Part shown: in pieces, positions 8,684 to 18,134 of the stretch
Position numbering within the stretch: position 1 is the first letter of the stretch
Layout: each line of letters opens with the position of its first letter
Assembly (NCBI GenBank): GCA_964654355.1
Contig: CAZZIQ010000018.1
Coordinates: 1 to 20,308, forward strand
Direction of reading: 5' to 3'
DNA from: CAZZIQ01 sp964654355
GTDB lineage: Bacteria > Pseudomonadota > Gammaproteobacteria > GCF-002020875
Length of the DNA: 20,308 nucleotides
The notes under the pieces: model-generated
Database searches by the model: none
The model's input: the letters and a program-made list of their open reading frames with translations, nothing else
What the model was told of the DNA's origin: nothing
Made by a program: the position numbers and the translations under genes

Positions 8684-9936
8684 CAGAACGCCTGCCCCAT
8701 TTGGAAGATCGGTAAATACATGGCAATCACCAAAATGCCCACGATGGTACTAATGAGTAGGATCAGAATTGGTTCAGCGAGCGTAGTGAAGCGATCTAAT
8801 TGTTGGCGCAACTCGGCTTCATACGTGTCGGCCAGGCGTGCGAGCAGGACAGTGAGTTGTCCGCTCTCTTCGCCGGTTTTCACAAATTGCACGACAAGGC
8901 TCGGGAACAATGCATTTTGCTGCAGGCCGACAGCAAGCGCCTGGCCTTGTTCGACGCGGGTGCGTAGATGTGCCACGGCTGCCTGATAAGGCTGACTGGT
9001 TAGAACTTGGCTGCTGCGTTGCAGTGCGGTGAGGATCGGCACCCCAGCCTGTAGTAGGGTTTCCAAGGTGCGTGCAAAGCGTGCGACCTGTGCAGTACGC
9101 ACGATCGGTCCTAGCACCGGTAGGCGCAGCCATAGCGGGTCGAGCTTGGGTTTTATGCGCGGCAGCCATGCCTCGCGGCTACGCCATGTAAGTGCGGCCA
9201 TGCCCAAGAGCGCGATCAACAGCCATGCCCCGAAGTTTTGTAGGAAGACCGAGGTCGCAACGACGCCGGCGGTTAGCGCAGGAAGATGCAGCCCTTGGCT
9301 TTGAAACAGTTCTGCGAATTGTGGAACCACATAGGTCAACAGCAACACGGACACAGCCATGGCCACCAGAAAAACAATGCTGGGGTACAGTGCGGCGTTG
9401 CGTAGCTTCCGCTGCAAGGCCAATTGATCTTCAAGATGGCTCGCGGCGCGTAGCAACACCTGATCGAGTCGCCCTGAGGTTTCGCCGGCACGAAGCAGTT
9501 CGAGGACTAAGGTTGGGAACGCCTTAGGAAAAAGACTGCAGGCCTGCGACAACGGTTGGCCTGCCTCCACCTGATCATGTACACGTTTGACCAGCGCGCG
9601 TTCTTCCGGGCGAATCAGGCCTTCTTCTACGCGTTCAAGCGCTTGCAGAATGGGGATGCCGGCTTGTAACAGGCTGCCCAGTTGCCGCAGGAGTTGGGCG
9701 GCAATGGCGCGCCGCAGATGTGGTGTGCGCTGTTGGCTCAGAATCGTCCAGTCGCGTGCGACGCGTGGGTTGTGGATGCCTTGGTGACGCAGCAAAGCCT
9801 CAGCATGGGCATGGTTACGTGCGCGGATTTCCCCCTGCCGAGGGGAACCGCTACCATCGACGCCTTTCCAGCGAAAGCGTGGGCGCGCAGAGGCCGCTGT
9901 AACGGCGTGCGAATCAGTCGAGAAGGGCGAGCGCAT
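8683..9936 (-). CDS. pilC: Type IV pilus inner-membrane platform protein PilC
   Basis: PilC (GspF family) is the inner-membrane platform on which the pilus motors act. From the ATG at 9936 the protein has 417 residues. It begins with the usual short N-terminal domain (FRWKGVDGSGSPRQGEI) and contains two repeated GspF domains, each with hydrophobic segments; the repeat is visible as LRQLGSLLQAGIPILQALERV and FARTLETLLQAGVPILTALQR. The C-terminus ends in a membrane helix followed by YLPIFQMGQAF, as in the family. The frame is open up to 9993, which would overlap the divergent fkpB start, so 9936 is preferred, although its Shine-Dalgarno is weak. It heads the operon. pilB, which usually precedes pilC, is absent from this position. 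Confidence 0.95.
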   Translation of the reverse strand: MRSPFSTDSHAVTAASARPRFRWKGVDGSGSPRQGEIRARNHAHAEALLRHQGIHNPRVARDWTILSQQRTPHLRRAIAAQLLRQLGSLLQAGIPILQALERVEEGLIRPEERALVKRVHDQVEAGQPLSQACSLFPKAFPTLVLELLRAGETSGRLDQVLLRAASHLEDQLALQRKLRNAALYPSIVFLVAMAVSVLLLTYVVPQFAELFQSQGLHLPALTAGVVATSVFLQNFGAWLLIALLGMAALTWRSREAWLPRIKPKLDPLWLRLPVLGPIVRTAQVARFARTLETLLQAGVPILTALQRSSQVLTSQPYQAAVAHLRTRVEQGQALAVGLQQNALFPSLVVQFVKTGEESGQLTVLLARLADTYEAELRQQLDRFTTLAEPILILLISTIVGILVIAMYLPIFQMGQAF

Positions 9937-9980
9937 GCGTCCATCATAGCGGGAATTCACCGAAACGAGGTCGACCAAGC

Positions 9981-10436
9981 ATGGCAGCAACAATGAAGAG
10001 TGATGTGCGCATCGCGCCGGGTGAGCCAGTCACGCTGGTGTTTTCACTGTCACTGCAGGATGGCACCGTGGTAGATGCGGCCACGCCCGAGGAGCCGCTG
10101 CATTACGTGATCGGTGACGGCACACTCGAGGCGGGCTTGGAGCAAAAGTTAATGGGTTTACATGCGGGCACCTCAACCGCGTTTGACCTGGAGCCGGGCG
10201 AGGCCTTTGGTCTGCCGGATGAAGATAACGTGCATGTTTTGGAAGTGGATGCGTTTCCGAGCGAGTTGGAGTTGCGTCCGGGTTTGGTGATTGGCTTCAC
10301 CACGCCCGCGGAGCAGGAAGTACCCGGCACCATCCTCGAGATTGATCAGGGCTTAGTCCACGTTGATTTCAATCATCCGCTCGCAGGTAAGCCGCTGCAC
10401 TTTGCAGTGGAGGTGCTCAGTGTGGGCACACCATAA
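9981..10436 (+). CDS. fkpB: FKBP-type peptidyl-prolyl isomerase FkpB (SlpA)
   Basis: This is a small cytoplasmic SlyD-like prolyl isomerase of 151 residues. It shows the split FKBP fold typical of SlyD/SlpA: an N-terminal FKBP strand set (VTLVFSLSLQDGTVVDA, then GDGTLEAGLEQKLMGL and AFGLPDED), an inserted chaperone flap, and the C-terminal signature VDFNHPLAGKPLHFAVEV. It lacks the histidine-rich metal-binding tail of SlyD, so it is closer to FkpB/SlpA. It is encoded directly before ispH, as in Pseudomonas and E. coli, and is probably co-transcribed with it. A second in-frame ATG at 9993 is possible. It diverges from pilC with 44 bases between the starts, so both promoters must share this space or overlap coding sequence. 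Confidence 0.92.
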   Translation: MAATMKSDVRIAPGEPVTLVFSLSLQDGTVVDAATPEEPLHYVIGDGTLEAGLEQKLMGLHAGTSTAFDLEPGEAFGLPDEDNVHVLEVDAFPSELELRPGLVIGFTTPAEQEVPGTILEIDQGLVHVDFNHPLAGKPLHFAVEVLSVGTP

Positions 10437-10457
10437 GCAGGGACTGAACAGGTGGTG

Positions 10458-11411
10458 ATGAAACTTCTATTGGCCAACCCGCGCGGTTTTTGCGCAGGCG
10501 TGGATCGCGCGATTGAGATTGTTGAGCGTACGCTCGAGCAGTTTGGTGCGCCTGTCTATGTGCGGCATGAGGTCGTACATAACCGCTACGTAGTGGAAGA
10601 CCTGCGCGCGCGAGGTGCGATTTTCGTCGAATCACTGGACGAAGTGCCCGATGATGCGCGGGTGATTTTTAGTGCCCATGGTGTGCCGCGTAGCGTGCAA
10701 GATGCGGCAGAGGTCCGTGGGTTGCAGGTGTTTGATGCGACCTGTCCTCTCGTAACCAAGGTACATCTAGAAGTCATGCGGCATGCCCGCGCTGGACAAG
10801 AAGTGGTGCTGATTGGTCATGCGGGCCACCCTGAGGTGGAAGGCACGATGGGCCAATATGCCAGTGAGGCGCTGCGTCATGGCGGACGTGCTGAAGATAT
10901 TCATCTGGTTGAAACGCTAGCCGATATCGAGGCGTTACCGATTCGTGATCCAGCAAGTCTGAGTTTTGTAACCCAGACCACGCTCTCGCTGGACGATACA
11001 CAAGCATTGGTCGAGGCCCTGCAACGCTGCTTCCCAGCGGTCCAGGGACCACGCCGTGATGACATTTGTTATGCCACCCAAAATCGACAGAACGCAGTGC
11101 GCGAACTCAGTGCACAGGCCGACTGTGTATTGGTGGTGGGGTCAGCGAATAGCTCGAATTCCAATCGCTTGCGTGAAGTGGCCGAGCGCAATGGGGTGCC
11201 CGCCTATTTGGTGGATGATGCGTCTGCGATTGATCCGCAATGGATTGTCGGACGGACAACGATTGGAGTCAGTGCGGGTGCTTCTGCGCCCGAAGTGTTG
11301 GTGCAAGGCGTGATTGCGCGCTTGCAAGAGTTGGGCGTAGGGCAGATCGAAGAACTGGCAGGCGTGCGCGAGGATGTGGTGTTCCCCGTGCCGCGCTTGT
11401 TGCGCGCTTGA
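10458..11411 (+). CDS. ispH: 4-hydroxy-3-methylbut-2-enyl diphosphate reductase IspH
   Basis: IspH (LytB) is the iron-sulfur enzyme of the last step of the methylerythritol phosphate pathway; it makes isopentenyl and dimethylallyl diphosphate from HMBPP. The 317-residue protein has the three cluster-binding cysteines: C12 in [10 protein letters not shown]96 in DATCPLV, and C204 in [11 protein letters not shown]. Other family motifs are [20 protein letters not shown] and [13 protein letters not shown]. The ATG at 10458 gives the standard N-terminus and has AGG five to six bases upstream; the GTG at 10452 is a less likely start. It follows fkpB by 21 bases and converges on pilE, leaving only 26 bases between the two stops. 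Confidence 0.97.
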   Translation: MKLLLANPRGFCAGVDRAIEIVERTLEQFGAPVYVRHEVVHNRYVVEDLRARGAIFVESLDEVPDDARVIFSAHGVPRSVQDAAEVRGLQVFDATCPLVTKVHLEVMRHARAGQEVVLIGHAGHPEVEGTMGQYASEALRHGGRAEDIHLVETLADIEALPIRDPASLSFVTQTTLSLDDTQALVEALQRCFPAVQGPRRDDICYATQNRQNAVRELSAQADCVLVVGSANSSNSNRLREVAERNGVPAYLVDDASAIDPQWIVGRTTIGVSAGASAPEVLVQGVIARLQELGVGQIEELAGVREDVVFPVPRLLRA

Positions 11412-11437
11412 TTCGATTGAGTTGAGCCGTTCTGCGG

Positions 11438-11869
11438 CTACCAACAGGCTGTGGGTAGTTTGTTTCCAGCTTGATCGAGCGTCAGGCTCAAGCAGCTCGT
11501 GTCTGCAGCTTGGGTTCCGGTTGCAGATGCGGTGAGCGTATAGGTCGATGCAGTCACGTTACTAATACTGAGCGTGTAATAGCCATCGACGGAAGTGGTG
11601 CTATAAACCGCAGTCGTTGCACCAAGATAACTGCCTTGGGCAACGGCATAGCGCTCAACCGCGAGGGCAAAACGGGTGAGCGCCGTTTGTGCATCACTGC
11701 GGCGTGCTTCGCGCACCTGCGTTTGGTAGGACGGTACGGCAATGGCGGCAAGAATGCCGACAATGGCGACAACGATCAGCAGTTCAATCAGAGTGAAGCC
11801 GAGTAGCGACTTACGGAGTACAGCTGGTGATGTCGATGCCATCGCTGTCTTCTGGAATGCCGTTTTCAT
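11438..11869 (-). CDS. pilE: Type IV minor pilin PilE
   Basis: This is a type IV prepilin of 143 residues from the ATG at 11869. The class III signal is plain: a positively charged leader ending in RKSLLG, cleavage between G24 and F25, then FTLIELLIVVAIVGILAAI, with the conserved glutamate five residues after the cut (E29). The C-terminus (SCLSLTLDQAGNKLPTACW) with its paired cysteines is typical of PilE minor pilins. GAGGA five bases before 11869 favours this start, but those bases also encode fimT; the ATG at 11842 would give a more usual 15-residue leader. The gene overlaps the end of fimT in another frame, so the two are probably translated together. PilE next to ispH matches Pseudomonas. 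Confidence 0.9.
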   Translation of the reverse strand: MKTAFQKTAMASTSPAVLRKSLLGFTLIELLIVVAIVGILAAIAVPSYQTQVREARRSDAQTALTRFALAVERYAVAQGSYLGATTAVYSTTSVDGYYTLSISNVTASTYTLTASATGTQAADTSCLSLTLDQAGNKLPTACW

Positions 11870-12407
11870 TGTTGTCCTCGCCGCGCCGTACACGCCCCGT
11901 GAAATTGATAAAAATCACCTCAGATCCAACCAGCGTGTCGTTGTGGCAGAGCACAAAGCGTCCGGCGGTATTGGAGTCACCGGTCTCGTAATACTTTACG
12001 CGGTTGGTGAAATGATACGTGCTGCGGAGGGTGTAGCTGTTCGGCAGAGCCGGTTGCACATTCACAATGGCTTCGCCGGCATCGACGCGATGATCGTTGT
12101 CGGTATCGCCAAACACCAGCCAACCATCCTCCCATTGGTCTGCGCCGCATTGCACGCCGTCTGCACTCTTGCAGATCACGAACGTTTTTCCGCCTTGAAC
12201 TGCTTCAACGCGCGCGCGTTGCAGGCTTCCGACCAGCGCATTCATCTGTACGGCGATGTGGGTGCGCGTCAAGGCACCTTGCCAGCTCGCGATCGCCAGT
12301 CCTGTCAGTATGGCGAGCACGCTCAGCGTGAGTAACAGTTCAATCAATGTGAAGCCGGACTGTGGGCGCATGGCAGCATTCTGGGCACAAGTTGTGCTCA
12401 AAGCCAT
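11811..12407 (-). CDS. fimT: GspH/FimT-family minor pseudopilin
   Basis: This is a type IV pilin-like protein of the GspH/FimT family, 198 residues from the ATG at 12407. The prepilin cleavage site is G18-F19 in [13 protein letters not shown], with E23 as the conserved fifth residue. The following part has the family features: a long helix ([10 protein letters not shown], then [11 protein letters not shown]) and [14 protein letters not shown]. The ATG at 12371 would give a six-residue leader (MRPQSG), common in FimT proteins, so either start is possible. The ATG at 12407 overlaps the radC stop, which suggests coupling. FimT/FimU-type proteins act in pilus initiation and in DNA uptake in some species. 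The C-terminus is acidic and overlaps pilE. Confidence 0.88.
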   Translation of the reverse strand: MALSTTCAQNAAMRPQSGFTLIELLLTLSVLAILTGLAIASWQGALTRTHIAVQMNALVGSLQRARVEAVQGGKTFVICKSADGVQCGADQWEDGWLVFGDTDNDHRVDAGEAIVNVQPALPNSYTLRSTYHFTNRVKYYETGDSNTAGRFVLCHNDTLVGSEVIFINFTGRVRRGEDNNENGIPEDSDGIDITSCTP

Positions 12408-13072
12408 CCGCGCTCGGCGAGTGAGAGGGGTTCCCCTGTGCCTACGACGAAATGATCGAGCAGGCGGATGTCTACCAACGCCAAGGCCTCGCGGATGCGT
12501 GCAGTGATCGCCCGGTCGGCTTGGCTAGGCTCGGTGTGGCCCGATGGATGGTTGTGCGCAAGGATCACCGCTGCGGCATTCAACGCCAATGCGCGTTTCA
12601 CGATCTCGCGCGGATGTACCGTGGTTTGATCAATCGTTCCTTCAAACAACAATTCATCCTTGATCAGGGTGTGGCGGTTGTTCAAGAACAAGCACAGCAT
12701 GCCCTCACGCTGGCGTGTGCTCAACGTGGCTTGTATGAAGCGACGCGCCAGCTCGGGATGGTTGAAGGCATCGGGTTCGTGCAGCCCAGCGGCGTAATGT
12801 CGGCGTGCGAGCTCCAATACAGCTTGCAACTGGACGTATTTGGCAGCGCCTAAGCCGGGTGCAGCGGTGAAGTCGGCGTGTGAGGCGCTGAGCAGTGCGC
12901 CGAGACTGCCAAAACGCTGCAACAAGTCACGTGCCAGATCTACGGCCGATCGCCCACGGCTGCCGGTGCGGAGAAAGATTGCCAGCAGTTCAGCATCTGA
13001 GAGTGCCCCCGCGCCATGCTTCAGCACGCGCTCGCGCGGACGTTCCTGTTCGGGCCAATCTCGGATGCTCAT
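12398..13072 (-). CDS. radC: RadC/MPN-family protein (JAMM domain)
   Basis: RadC-family proteins carry an N-terminal helix-hairpin-helix region and a C-terminal MPN/JAMM metal-binding fold. Their function is unsettled; the early link to DNA repair was not upheld. The 224-residue protein starts [16 protein letters not shown], the usual family N-terminus, so the ATG at 13072 is chosen over the open frame up to 13183. The JAMM motif is complete: H173, H175, S177 and D186 in [14 protein letters not shown]. Homologues are induced during competence in several bacteria. Here its last codons overlap the start of fimT, placing it at the head of a radC-fimT-pilE transcript. It diverges from coaBC, as in Pseudomonas. 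Confidence 0.95.
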   Translation of the reverse strand: MSIRDWPEQERPRERVLKHGAGALSDAELLAIFLRTGSRGRSAVDLARDLLQRFGSLGALLSASHADFTAAPGLGAAKYVQLQAVLELARRHYAAGLHEPDAFNHPELARRFIQATLSTRQREGMLCLFLNNRHTLIKDELLFEGTIDQTTVHPREIVKRALALNAAAVILAHNHPSGHTEPSQADRAITARIREALALVDIRLLDHFVVGTGEPLSLAERGWL

Positions 13073-13079
13073 CGCGGCT

Positions 13080-13108
13080 ACAATGGCACGTCGTTTGGCG
13101 CCTGCCAA
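13080..13108 (-). promoter_or_regulatory. Possible radC promoter in the radC-coaBC divergent gap
   Basis: Read on the minus strand, TTGGCA (13108-13103) is followed after 17 bases by CATTGT (13085-13080), a weak sigma-70-like pair just upstream of the radC start at 13072. The -10 matches only three of six consensus bases. The coaBC promoter must also lie in or near this 65-base gap, but I see no convincing candidate. Confidence 0.25.
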
Positions 13109-13137
13109 CGAGTTAAAACACTCATGAATGCATTGAA

Positions 13138-14397
13138 ATGCTGATGAAACCAGTCGCTTCACCTTCTTCGCCGCTTGCTGCACCGCGCCGGATCCTGCTG
13201 GGCGTAACGGGTGGGATTGCTGCCTACAAAGCGGCGGAGTTGTTGCGCCTACTGCAACAGGCGGGGCATGACGTGCGGGTGGTGATGACGCGTGCGGCCA
13301 TGGAGTTTGTGCGTCCGCTGACCTTTCAGGCCTTGTCTGGCAAACCTGTGCACAGCGATTTGCTGGATCCCAATGCCGAAGCGGCGATGGGCCACATTGA
13401 ATTGGCGCGCTGGGCCGAGCGCATTCTCATCGCACCCGCCTCGGCGGATGTCATCGCGCGTTTGGCCCATGGTCAGGCCGATGATTTGCTCGCCGCCGTG
13501 TGTTTGGCCAGTGAAGCGCCGCTTGCGCTGGCACCGGCAATGAATCGCGCGATGTGGGCACATGCCGCAACCGCGGCCAACATGCGGACCGTGCAACGGC
13601 GTGGCGCGCAACTGTGGGGTCCTGATGAAGGCCTGCAGGCCTGTGGCGAAGTCGGCCCGGGACGGATGCTAGAGCCAGCCGAGCTTGCGCAACGCATGCA
13701 GCGCTGGCTCGCGCCTGGCGACTTGCAGGGCCTACGTGTGCTGGTGACCTCAGGACCGACCCATGAGCCCTTGGATCCTGTGCGTTATCTGGGCAATCGC
13801 AGTTCCGGCCGGATGGGGCATGCCGTGGCGGCGGCGGCAGCGGAAGCGGGCGCTGAGGTCACGCTCGTGACCGGCCCAGTGGCCTTGTCCGATCCTGCGG
13901 GGATGCATGCGGTGGTGCGTGTTAAAACTGCACAAGACATGCATGCCGCATGCATGGCACGCGCAGCTGACGCTGACATCTTCATAGCGGTTGCTGCAGT
14001 TGCAGATTTTCGGCCCGCCAACCTTGCAGCGAATAAGATCAAGAAAGGCAGCACTGAGCCTGTATCGCTCGAGTTGGTGCGTAACCCTGACATCCTTGCC
14101 GCGATTACAGCCTTACCGAATGCGCCGTTTAGCGTGGGCTTCGCTGCAGAAACCGAGAATCTTGCTGGGTACGCACAAGCCAAGCTACATGACAAGCGTG
14201 TGCAGATGATCGCTGCGAATCACGTGAGTGATTGTGTTGGTTTTGAGGCGGAAGACAATGCACTGACGCTGTTTTCTGCGCAGGGACAGGAAGAGCTTCC
14301 CAATGCACCCAAAACCGAACTGGCGCGTCAACTCATCCAGCGCATCGCAATGCATTACACAAAGAACATGAAACAACACCTGGAAACCACTGCATGA
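13138..14397 (+). CDS. coaBC: Bifunctional phosphopantothenoylcysteine decarboxylase / phosphopantothenate-cysteine ligase CoaBC
   Basis: CoaBC (Dfp) joins cysteine to 4'-phosphopantothenate and decarboxylates the product to 4'-phosphopantetheine. The 419-residue protein has both halves. The N-terminal flavin-binding CoaC domain has [10 protein letters not shown] (22-31), the catalytic H86 in [18 protein letters not shown] (133-140) and the flap cysteine C169 in [12 protein letters not shown]. The C-terminal CoaB domain has [24 protein letters not shown] split across its start, [14 protein letters not shown] with the conserved lysine, and VGFAAET. The ATGs at 13138 and 13144 are both possible starts, each with a poor Shine-Dalgarno. 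The stop overlaps the dut ATG by four bases (ATGA). The neighbouring coaE operon supplies the final step of the same pathway. Confidence 0.97.
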   Translation: MLMKPVASPSSPLAAPRRILLGVTGGIAAYKAAELLRLLQQAGHDVRVVMTRAAMEFVRPLTFQALSGKPVHSDLLDPNAEAAMGHIELARWAERILIAPASADVIARLAHGQADDLLAAVCLASEAPLALAPAMNRAMWAHAATAANMRTVQRRGAQLWGPDEGLQACGEVGPGRMLEPAELAQRMQRWLAPGDLQGLRVLVTSGPTHEPLDPVRYLGNRSSGRMGHAVAAAAAEAGAEVTLVTGPVALSDPAGMHAVVRVKTAQDMHAACMARAADADIFIAVAAVADFRPANLAANKIKKGSTEPVSLELVRNPDILAAITALPNAPFSVGFAAETENLAGYAQAKLHDKRVQMIAANHVSDCVGFEAEDNALTLFSAQGQEELPNAPKTELARQLIQRIAMHYTKNMKQHLETTA

Positions 14398-14855
14398 ATC
14401 GTTCCCCCGTACAGCTGAAGATTTTGGATGCGCGTATTGGCTCGACTTGGCCTGTGCCTGCGTACGCAACGCCGGGCGCGGCCGGCATGGACTTGCGCGC
14501 ATGCCTCGACCAAGTGGTAAAGCTGGAGCCGGGTGAGACCACATTAGTGCCGACCGGGATTGCGATTCACATGCAGGACCCCAACCTCGCTTCGGTCATC
14601 CTGCCGCGCTCCGGCCTAGGGCATAAGCACGGCATCGTGTTGGGTAACTTGGTGGGCCTGATCGATTCGGATTATCAAGGGCAGTTATTTGTTTCGGTAT
14701 GGAATCGCGGCAAGGAAACCTTCGCGATTGAGCCGGGTGAGCGCATCGCACAGCTGGTGTTTGTGCCGGTGATTCAAGCGGCATTTGAGGTGGTTGACGA
14801 ATTCAGCGAAAGCGAGCGCGGTGCCGGTGGCTTTGGCTCCACCGGACGGAGTTAA
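14394..14855 (+). CDS. dut: dUTP diphosphatase Dut
   Basis: Dut hydrolyses dUTP to dUMP, keeping uracil out of DNA and supplying thymidylate synthesis. The 153-residue protein has all five trimeric dUTPase motifs: AGMDLRA (30-36), [11 protein letters not shown] (71-81), [10 protein letters not shown] (88-97), GERIAQLVF (115-123), and the C-terminal arm [11 protein letters not shown] (141-151), whose phenylalanine stacks on the uracil base. Its ATG overlaps the coaBC stop, and algC begins two bases after its own stop, so the three genes form a tight operon, as in Pseudomonas. Confidence 0.97.
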   Translation: MNRSPVQLKILDARIGSTWPVPAYATPGAAGMDLRACLDQVVKLEPGETTLVPTGIAIHMQDPNLASVILPRSGLGHKHGIVLGNLVGLIDSDYQGQLFVSVWNRGKETFAIEPGERIAQLVFVPVIQAAFEVVDEFSESERGAGGFGSTGRS

Positions 14856-14857
14856 GT

Positions 14858-16243
14858 ATGCACATCGATCCCGCAATCTTTCGTGCGTATGACATCCGCG
14901 GCGTGGTGGGCACGCAGTTAACCGAAGAGGCCGTGGAGCAGATTGGCCGCGCGCTTGGCAGTGAATGCCATGCGCGAGGTTCGCAGCGCATCGTGGTGGG
15001 TCGGGATGGGCGTCTGTCCGGACCGATGCTGCAGGCGGCATTGATGCGAGGACTGACCGCGAGTGGCATGCAGGTGTTCGATGTCGGCGCAGTGCCCACG
15101 CCTGTGGTGTATTTTGCGATGCAGGCCTTGAACGCAGATTCCTGCGTGGCAGTCACCGGCAGTCATAACCCACCGGATTACAACGGACTCAAGATGGTGG
15201 CGGGTGGCGAAACCCTGTCCGCTGAAGCGATCACCGACTTATTGCGTCGTATTCAAGAACAAGATCTGCAAACACCAACGCAAGCCGGGACGATCGAAAC
15301 CCAGGATGTGTTGGATGCTTATGTTGAACGGATTGTTGGCGATGTGAAGTTGGCGCGGCCGATGCGTGTGGTGCTCGATTGTGGCAATGGAATTGCGGGG
15401 ATTGTGGCGCAGCGTTTGTTTCAGGCGCTGGGCTGTGAGGTGTTGGATTGTCTCTACTGCGACGTGGATGGCACCTTCCCCAACCATCATCCCGATCCGA
15501 GCAAGCCGGAAAACCTCGAAGACCTCAAGGCGGCGATGCAACGAACCGGCGCCGAGATTGGTTTGGCCTTCGATGGGGATGGTGATCGTCTGGGCGTGGT
15601 GGATGCTAGCGCTGCGGTGATCTTCCCCGATCGGCAAATGATGCTGTTCGCGCGCGACATTCTGGCGCGCAATCCGGGCGCGGAAATCGTTTATGACGTC
15701 AAGTGCACGCGCAATCTCGCCGATGTGATCGCCGAGGCGGGTGGTCAGCCGACCATGTGGCGCACCGGCCATTCCTTCATCAAAAAGAAGCTCAAGGAAA
15801 CGCCAAACGCTTTGCTCGCAGGCGAGATGAGCGGCCATATCTTCTTCAAAGAACGTTGGTATGGCTTTGATGATGGGCTTTATACCGGTGCGCGCTTGCT
15901 TGAGATTCTGGCCAAAGAGACGCAGACACCGGCCGAAATCTTTGCGGCCTTGCCCGATACCGTGAATACGCCTGAGATCAACCTCTCTTTTGCCGAAGGC
16001 GCACACTACACCTTCATGCAGTCGCTGCGTGAGGTGGCCGAGTTTGCGGATGGGTCGGTAGTCACGATTGATGGGTTGCGCGTCGATTGGGCACATGGTT
16101 GGGGTTTGGTGCGTCCGTCTAATACCACGCCGGTTTTGGTGTTCCGCTTCGAGGCGGAGAGCGTTGAGGCGCTTGGGCAGGTGCAAGCCGTGTTCCGCGA
16201 GCAGCTGCGGCGGGTCGATCCGCTGCTGGAATTGCCGTTCTGA
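14858..16243 (+). CDS. algC: Phosphomannomutase/phosphoglucomutase AlgC
   Basis: This alpha-D-phosphohexomutase interconverts the 1- and 6-phosphates of mannose and glucose, feeding lipopolysaccharide core, O-antigen, rhamnose and, in some species, alginate synthesis. The 461-residue protein has the four-domain layout: FRAYDIRG at the N-terminus, the phosphoserine loop TGSHNPPDYNG with S102, the magnesium loop DGDGDR with D239, D241 and D243, the sugar-specificity loop GEMSGH, and the phosphate-binding RPSNTTP near the C-terminus. It closely resembles Pseudomonas AlgC in both sequence and position after dut. Alginate genes are not visible, so a general envelope role is the safer reading. The 344 bases downstream hold repeats and no gene. 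Confidence 0.94.
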   Translation: MHIDPAIFRAYDIRGVVGTQLTEEAVEQIGRALGSECHARGSQRIVVGRDGRLSGPMLQAALMRGLTASGMQVFDVGAVPTPVVYFAMQALNADSCVAVTGSHNPPDYNGLKMVAGGETLSAEAITDLLRRIQEQDLQTPTQAGTIETQDVLDAYVERIVGDVKLARPMRVVLDCGNGIAGIVAQRLFQALGCEVLDCLYCDVDGTFPNHHPDPSKPENLEDLKAAMQRTGAEIGLAFDGDGDRLGVVDASAAVIFPDRQMMLFARDILARNPGAEIVYDVKCTRNLADVIAEAGGQPTMWRTGHSFIKKKLKETPNALLAGEMSGHIFFKERWYGFDDGLYTGARLLEILAKETQTPAEIFAALPDTVNTPEINLSFAEGAHYTFMQSLREVAEFADGSVVTIDGLRVDWAHGWGLVRPSNTTPVLVFRFEAESVEALGQVQAVFREQLRRVDPLLELPF

Positions 16244-16278
16244 TCCTCTCTTGGTCGTTGAGTCTCTCCAGCGATCGC

Positions 16279-16371
16279 CTGGCAAAGCCTTTTGCGACGC
16301 GCTCAAGTCCGTCCATGGATCGCTCGACTGCGGACGTCCTGTCCGCAGACGGTCGCAAAATGCTTTACCAG
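16279..16371. repeat. Structured inverted-repeat element, copy 2
   Basis: Outer arms ctggcaaagccttttgcgac (16279-16298) and gtcgcaaaatgctttaccag (16352-16371) pair at 18 of 20 positions. Inside is a perfect eight-base hairpin, ctgcggac (16328-16335) and gtccgcag (16341-16348), with loop gtcct. The outer arms share no sequence with copy 1 (6253-6356), but the core ccatgg(a/c)tcgctcga, the loop gtcc and the trailing acg are the same, and the distance from the outer arm to the inner hairpin is 29 bases in both. The element lies 35 bases after the algC stop. Confidence 0.8.
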
Positions 16372-16417
16372 ACACTCGCTTCCGGACTGGGTGTGGGGAA
16401 TTTGGGCTCGCCGCCCT

Positions 16418-16439
16418 TTGCGGCCATGGATGGCCGCAA
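16418..16439. repeat. Perfect hairpin ttgcggcca-tgga-tggccgcaa
   Basis: A perfect nine-base stem with a four-base loop lies between the second structured element and argB. Its ccatgga core recalls the ccatgg of the two larger elements, and it may belong to the same complex repeat unit. It is too far from either gene and lacks a T-run, so a terminator role is unlikely. Confidence 0.7.
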
Positions 16440-16501
16440 TGGAGCGTTACAGGGATGTACTCGAGCGTGCGGCGAGGGCAATTACCCGCAGCCAGCAGTA
16501 T

Positions 16502-16526
16502 CGCTATTCATTGAGATAGCGTTTTT
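16502..16526 (+). terminator. Terminator-like hairpin upstream of argB
   Basis: The stem cgctat (16502-16507) pairs perfectly with atagcg (16516-16521) across an eight-base loop and is followed at once by five T. The stem is short and AT-containing, so termination may be weak. It would end transcripts coming from algC before argB. Confidence 0.45.
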
Positions 16527-16542
16527 CCGAAGTAAGCGCTAA

Positions 16543-17522
<980 letters not shown>

Positions 17523-17523
<1 letters not shown>

Positions 17524-18116
17524 TGGCCGAGCGCGCACCGCGCGGACAACGTCGCCAGCAGATGCTGGAAGTCTTGGCGCGCATGCTCGAGAACTCGCCG
17601 GGCCAGCGCATCACCACCGCAGCGCTGGCTAAAGAGCTCGGTGTTTCAGAGGCTGCGCTCTATCGCCACTTCGCCAGCAAGGCACAGATGTTTGAAGCCC
17701 TGCTCGGGTTTATCGAAGACAGCATTTTTGGGCTGAGCAATCGTATTCTCGAAAACGAAAAAGACATGCGGGTGCGTGTTGCGCGCATTCTGGAATTGCT
17801 GCTGGGCTTCTCTGAGCGCAACCCAGGCATGACGCGCATCCTCATGGGGGATGCCTTGGTCGGTGAAAACGAACGCCTGCTTGAGCGCGTGGCGCAGTTC
17901 TTCCGTCGGGTGGAGGCGCAACTTAAACAAGTGATTCGTGAAGGGCAGGCTGCCGATCAGCTCGATCGCACGCGCGATGCGGGTGCACTCGCCGAGATCT
18001 TGTTGACTGTGATTGAAGGGCGCATGCATCGCTATCTGCGCAGTAACTTTGAAGAACGCCCAACGCGCGACTGGCTTGCACATTGGCCGCGACTCGAAGC
18101 GGCTTTGTTGTCGTAA
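17523..18116 (+). CDS. slmA: Nucleoid occlusion factor SlmA
   Basis: SlmA is a TetR-fold DNA-binding protein that, when bound to its chromosomal sites, breaks FtsZ filaments and so stops division over the nucleoid. The 197-residue protein has an N-terminal helix-turn-helix at about 31-50 (TTAALAKELGVSEAALYRHF), followed by ASKAQMFEALLGFIEDSIFGL, and a helical C-terminal dimer domain with ERNPGMTRILMGDALVGE and the ending PTRDWLAHWPRL, all typical of SlmA rather than of general TetR repressors. It overlaps argB by one base and is probably co-translated with it. With ZapD it makes two FtsZ regulators in the window. Confidence 0.94.
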
Positions 18117-18134
18117 ATTCAAAGCATCGAATAA

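Noticed and set aside
11425..11439. Hairpin agccg-ttctg-cggct between ispH and pilE
   Set aside because: The five-base stem overlaps the pilE stop and has no T-run on either strand, so a terminator call is not supported.
11742..12335. Plus-strand open frame of 197 codons opposite pilE and fimT
   Set aside because: Both minus-strand genes have clear prepilin cleavage sites and helices; this frame has no recognisable domain.
15239..16375. Long open frame (378 codons) on the minus strand
   Set aside because: It lies opposite algC, which is complete with all active-site motifs; the antisense product has no recognisable domain and is rich in His, Arg and Gln, as expected of a shadow frame.
16258..16542. 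Open frame of 94 codons in the algC-argB gap
   Set aside because: It runs straight through the palindromic repeats, has no ribosome-binding site and no similarity I recognise.
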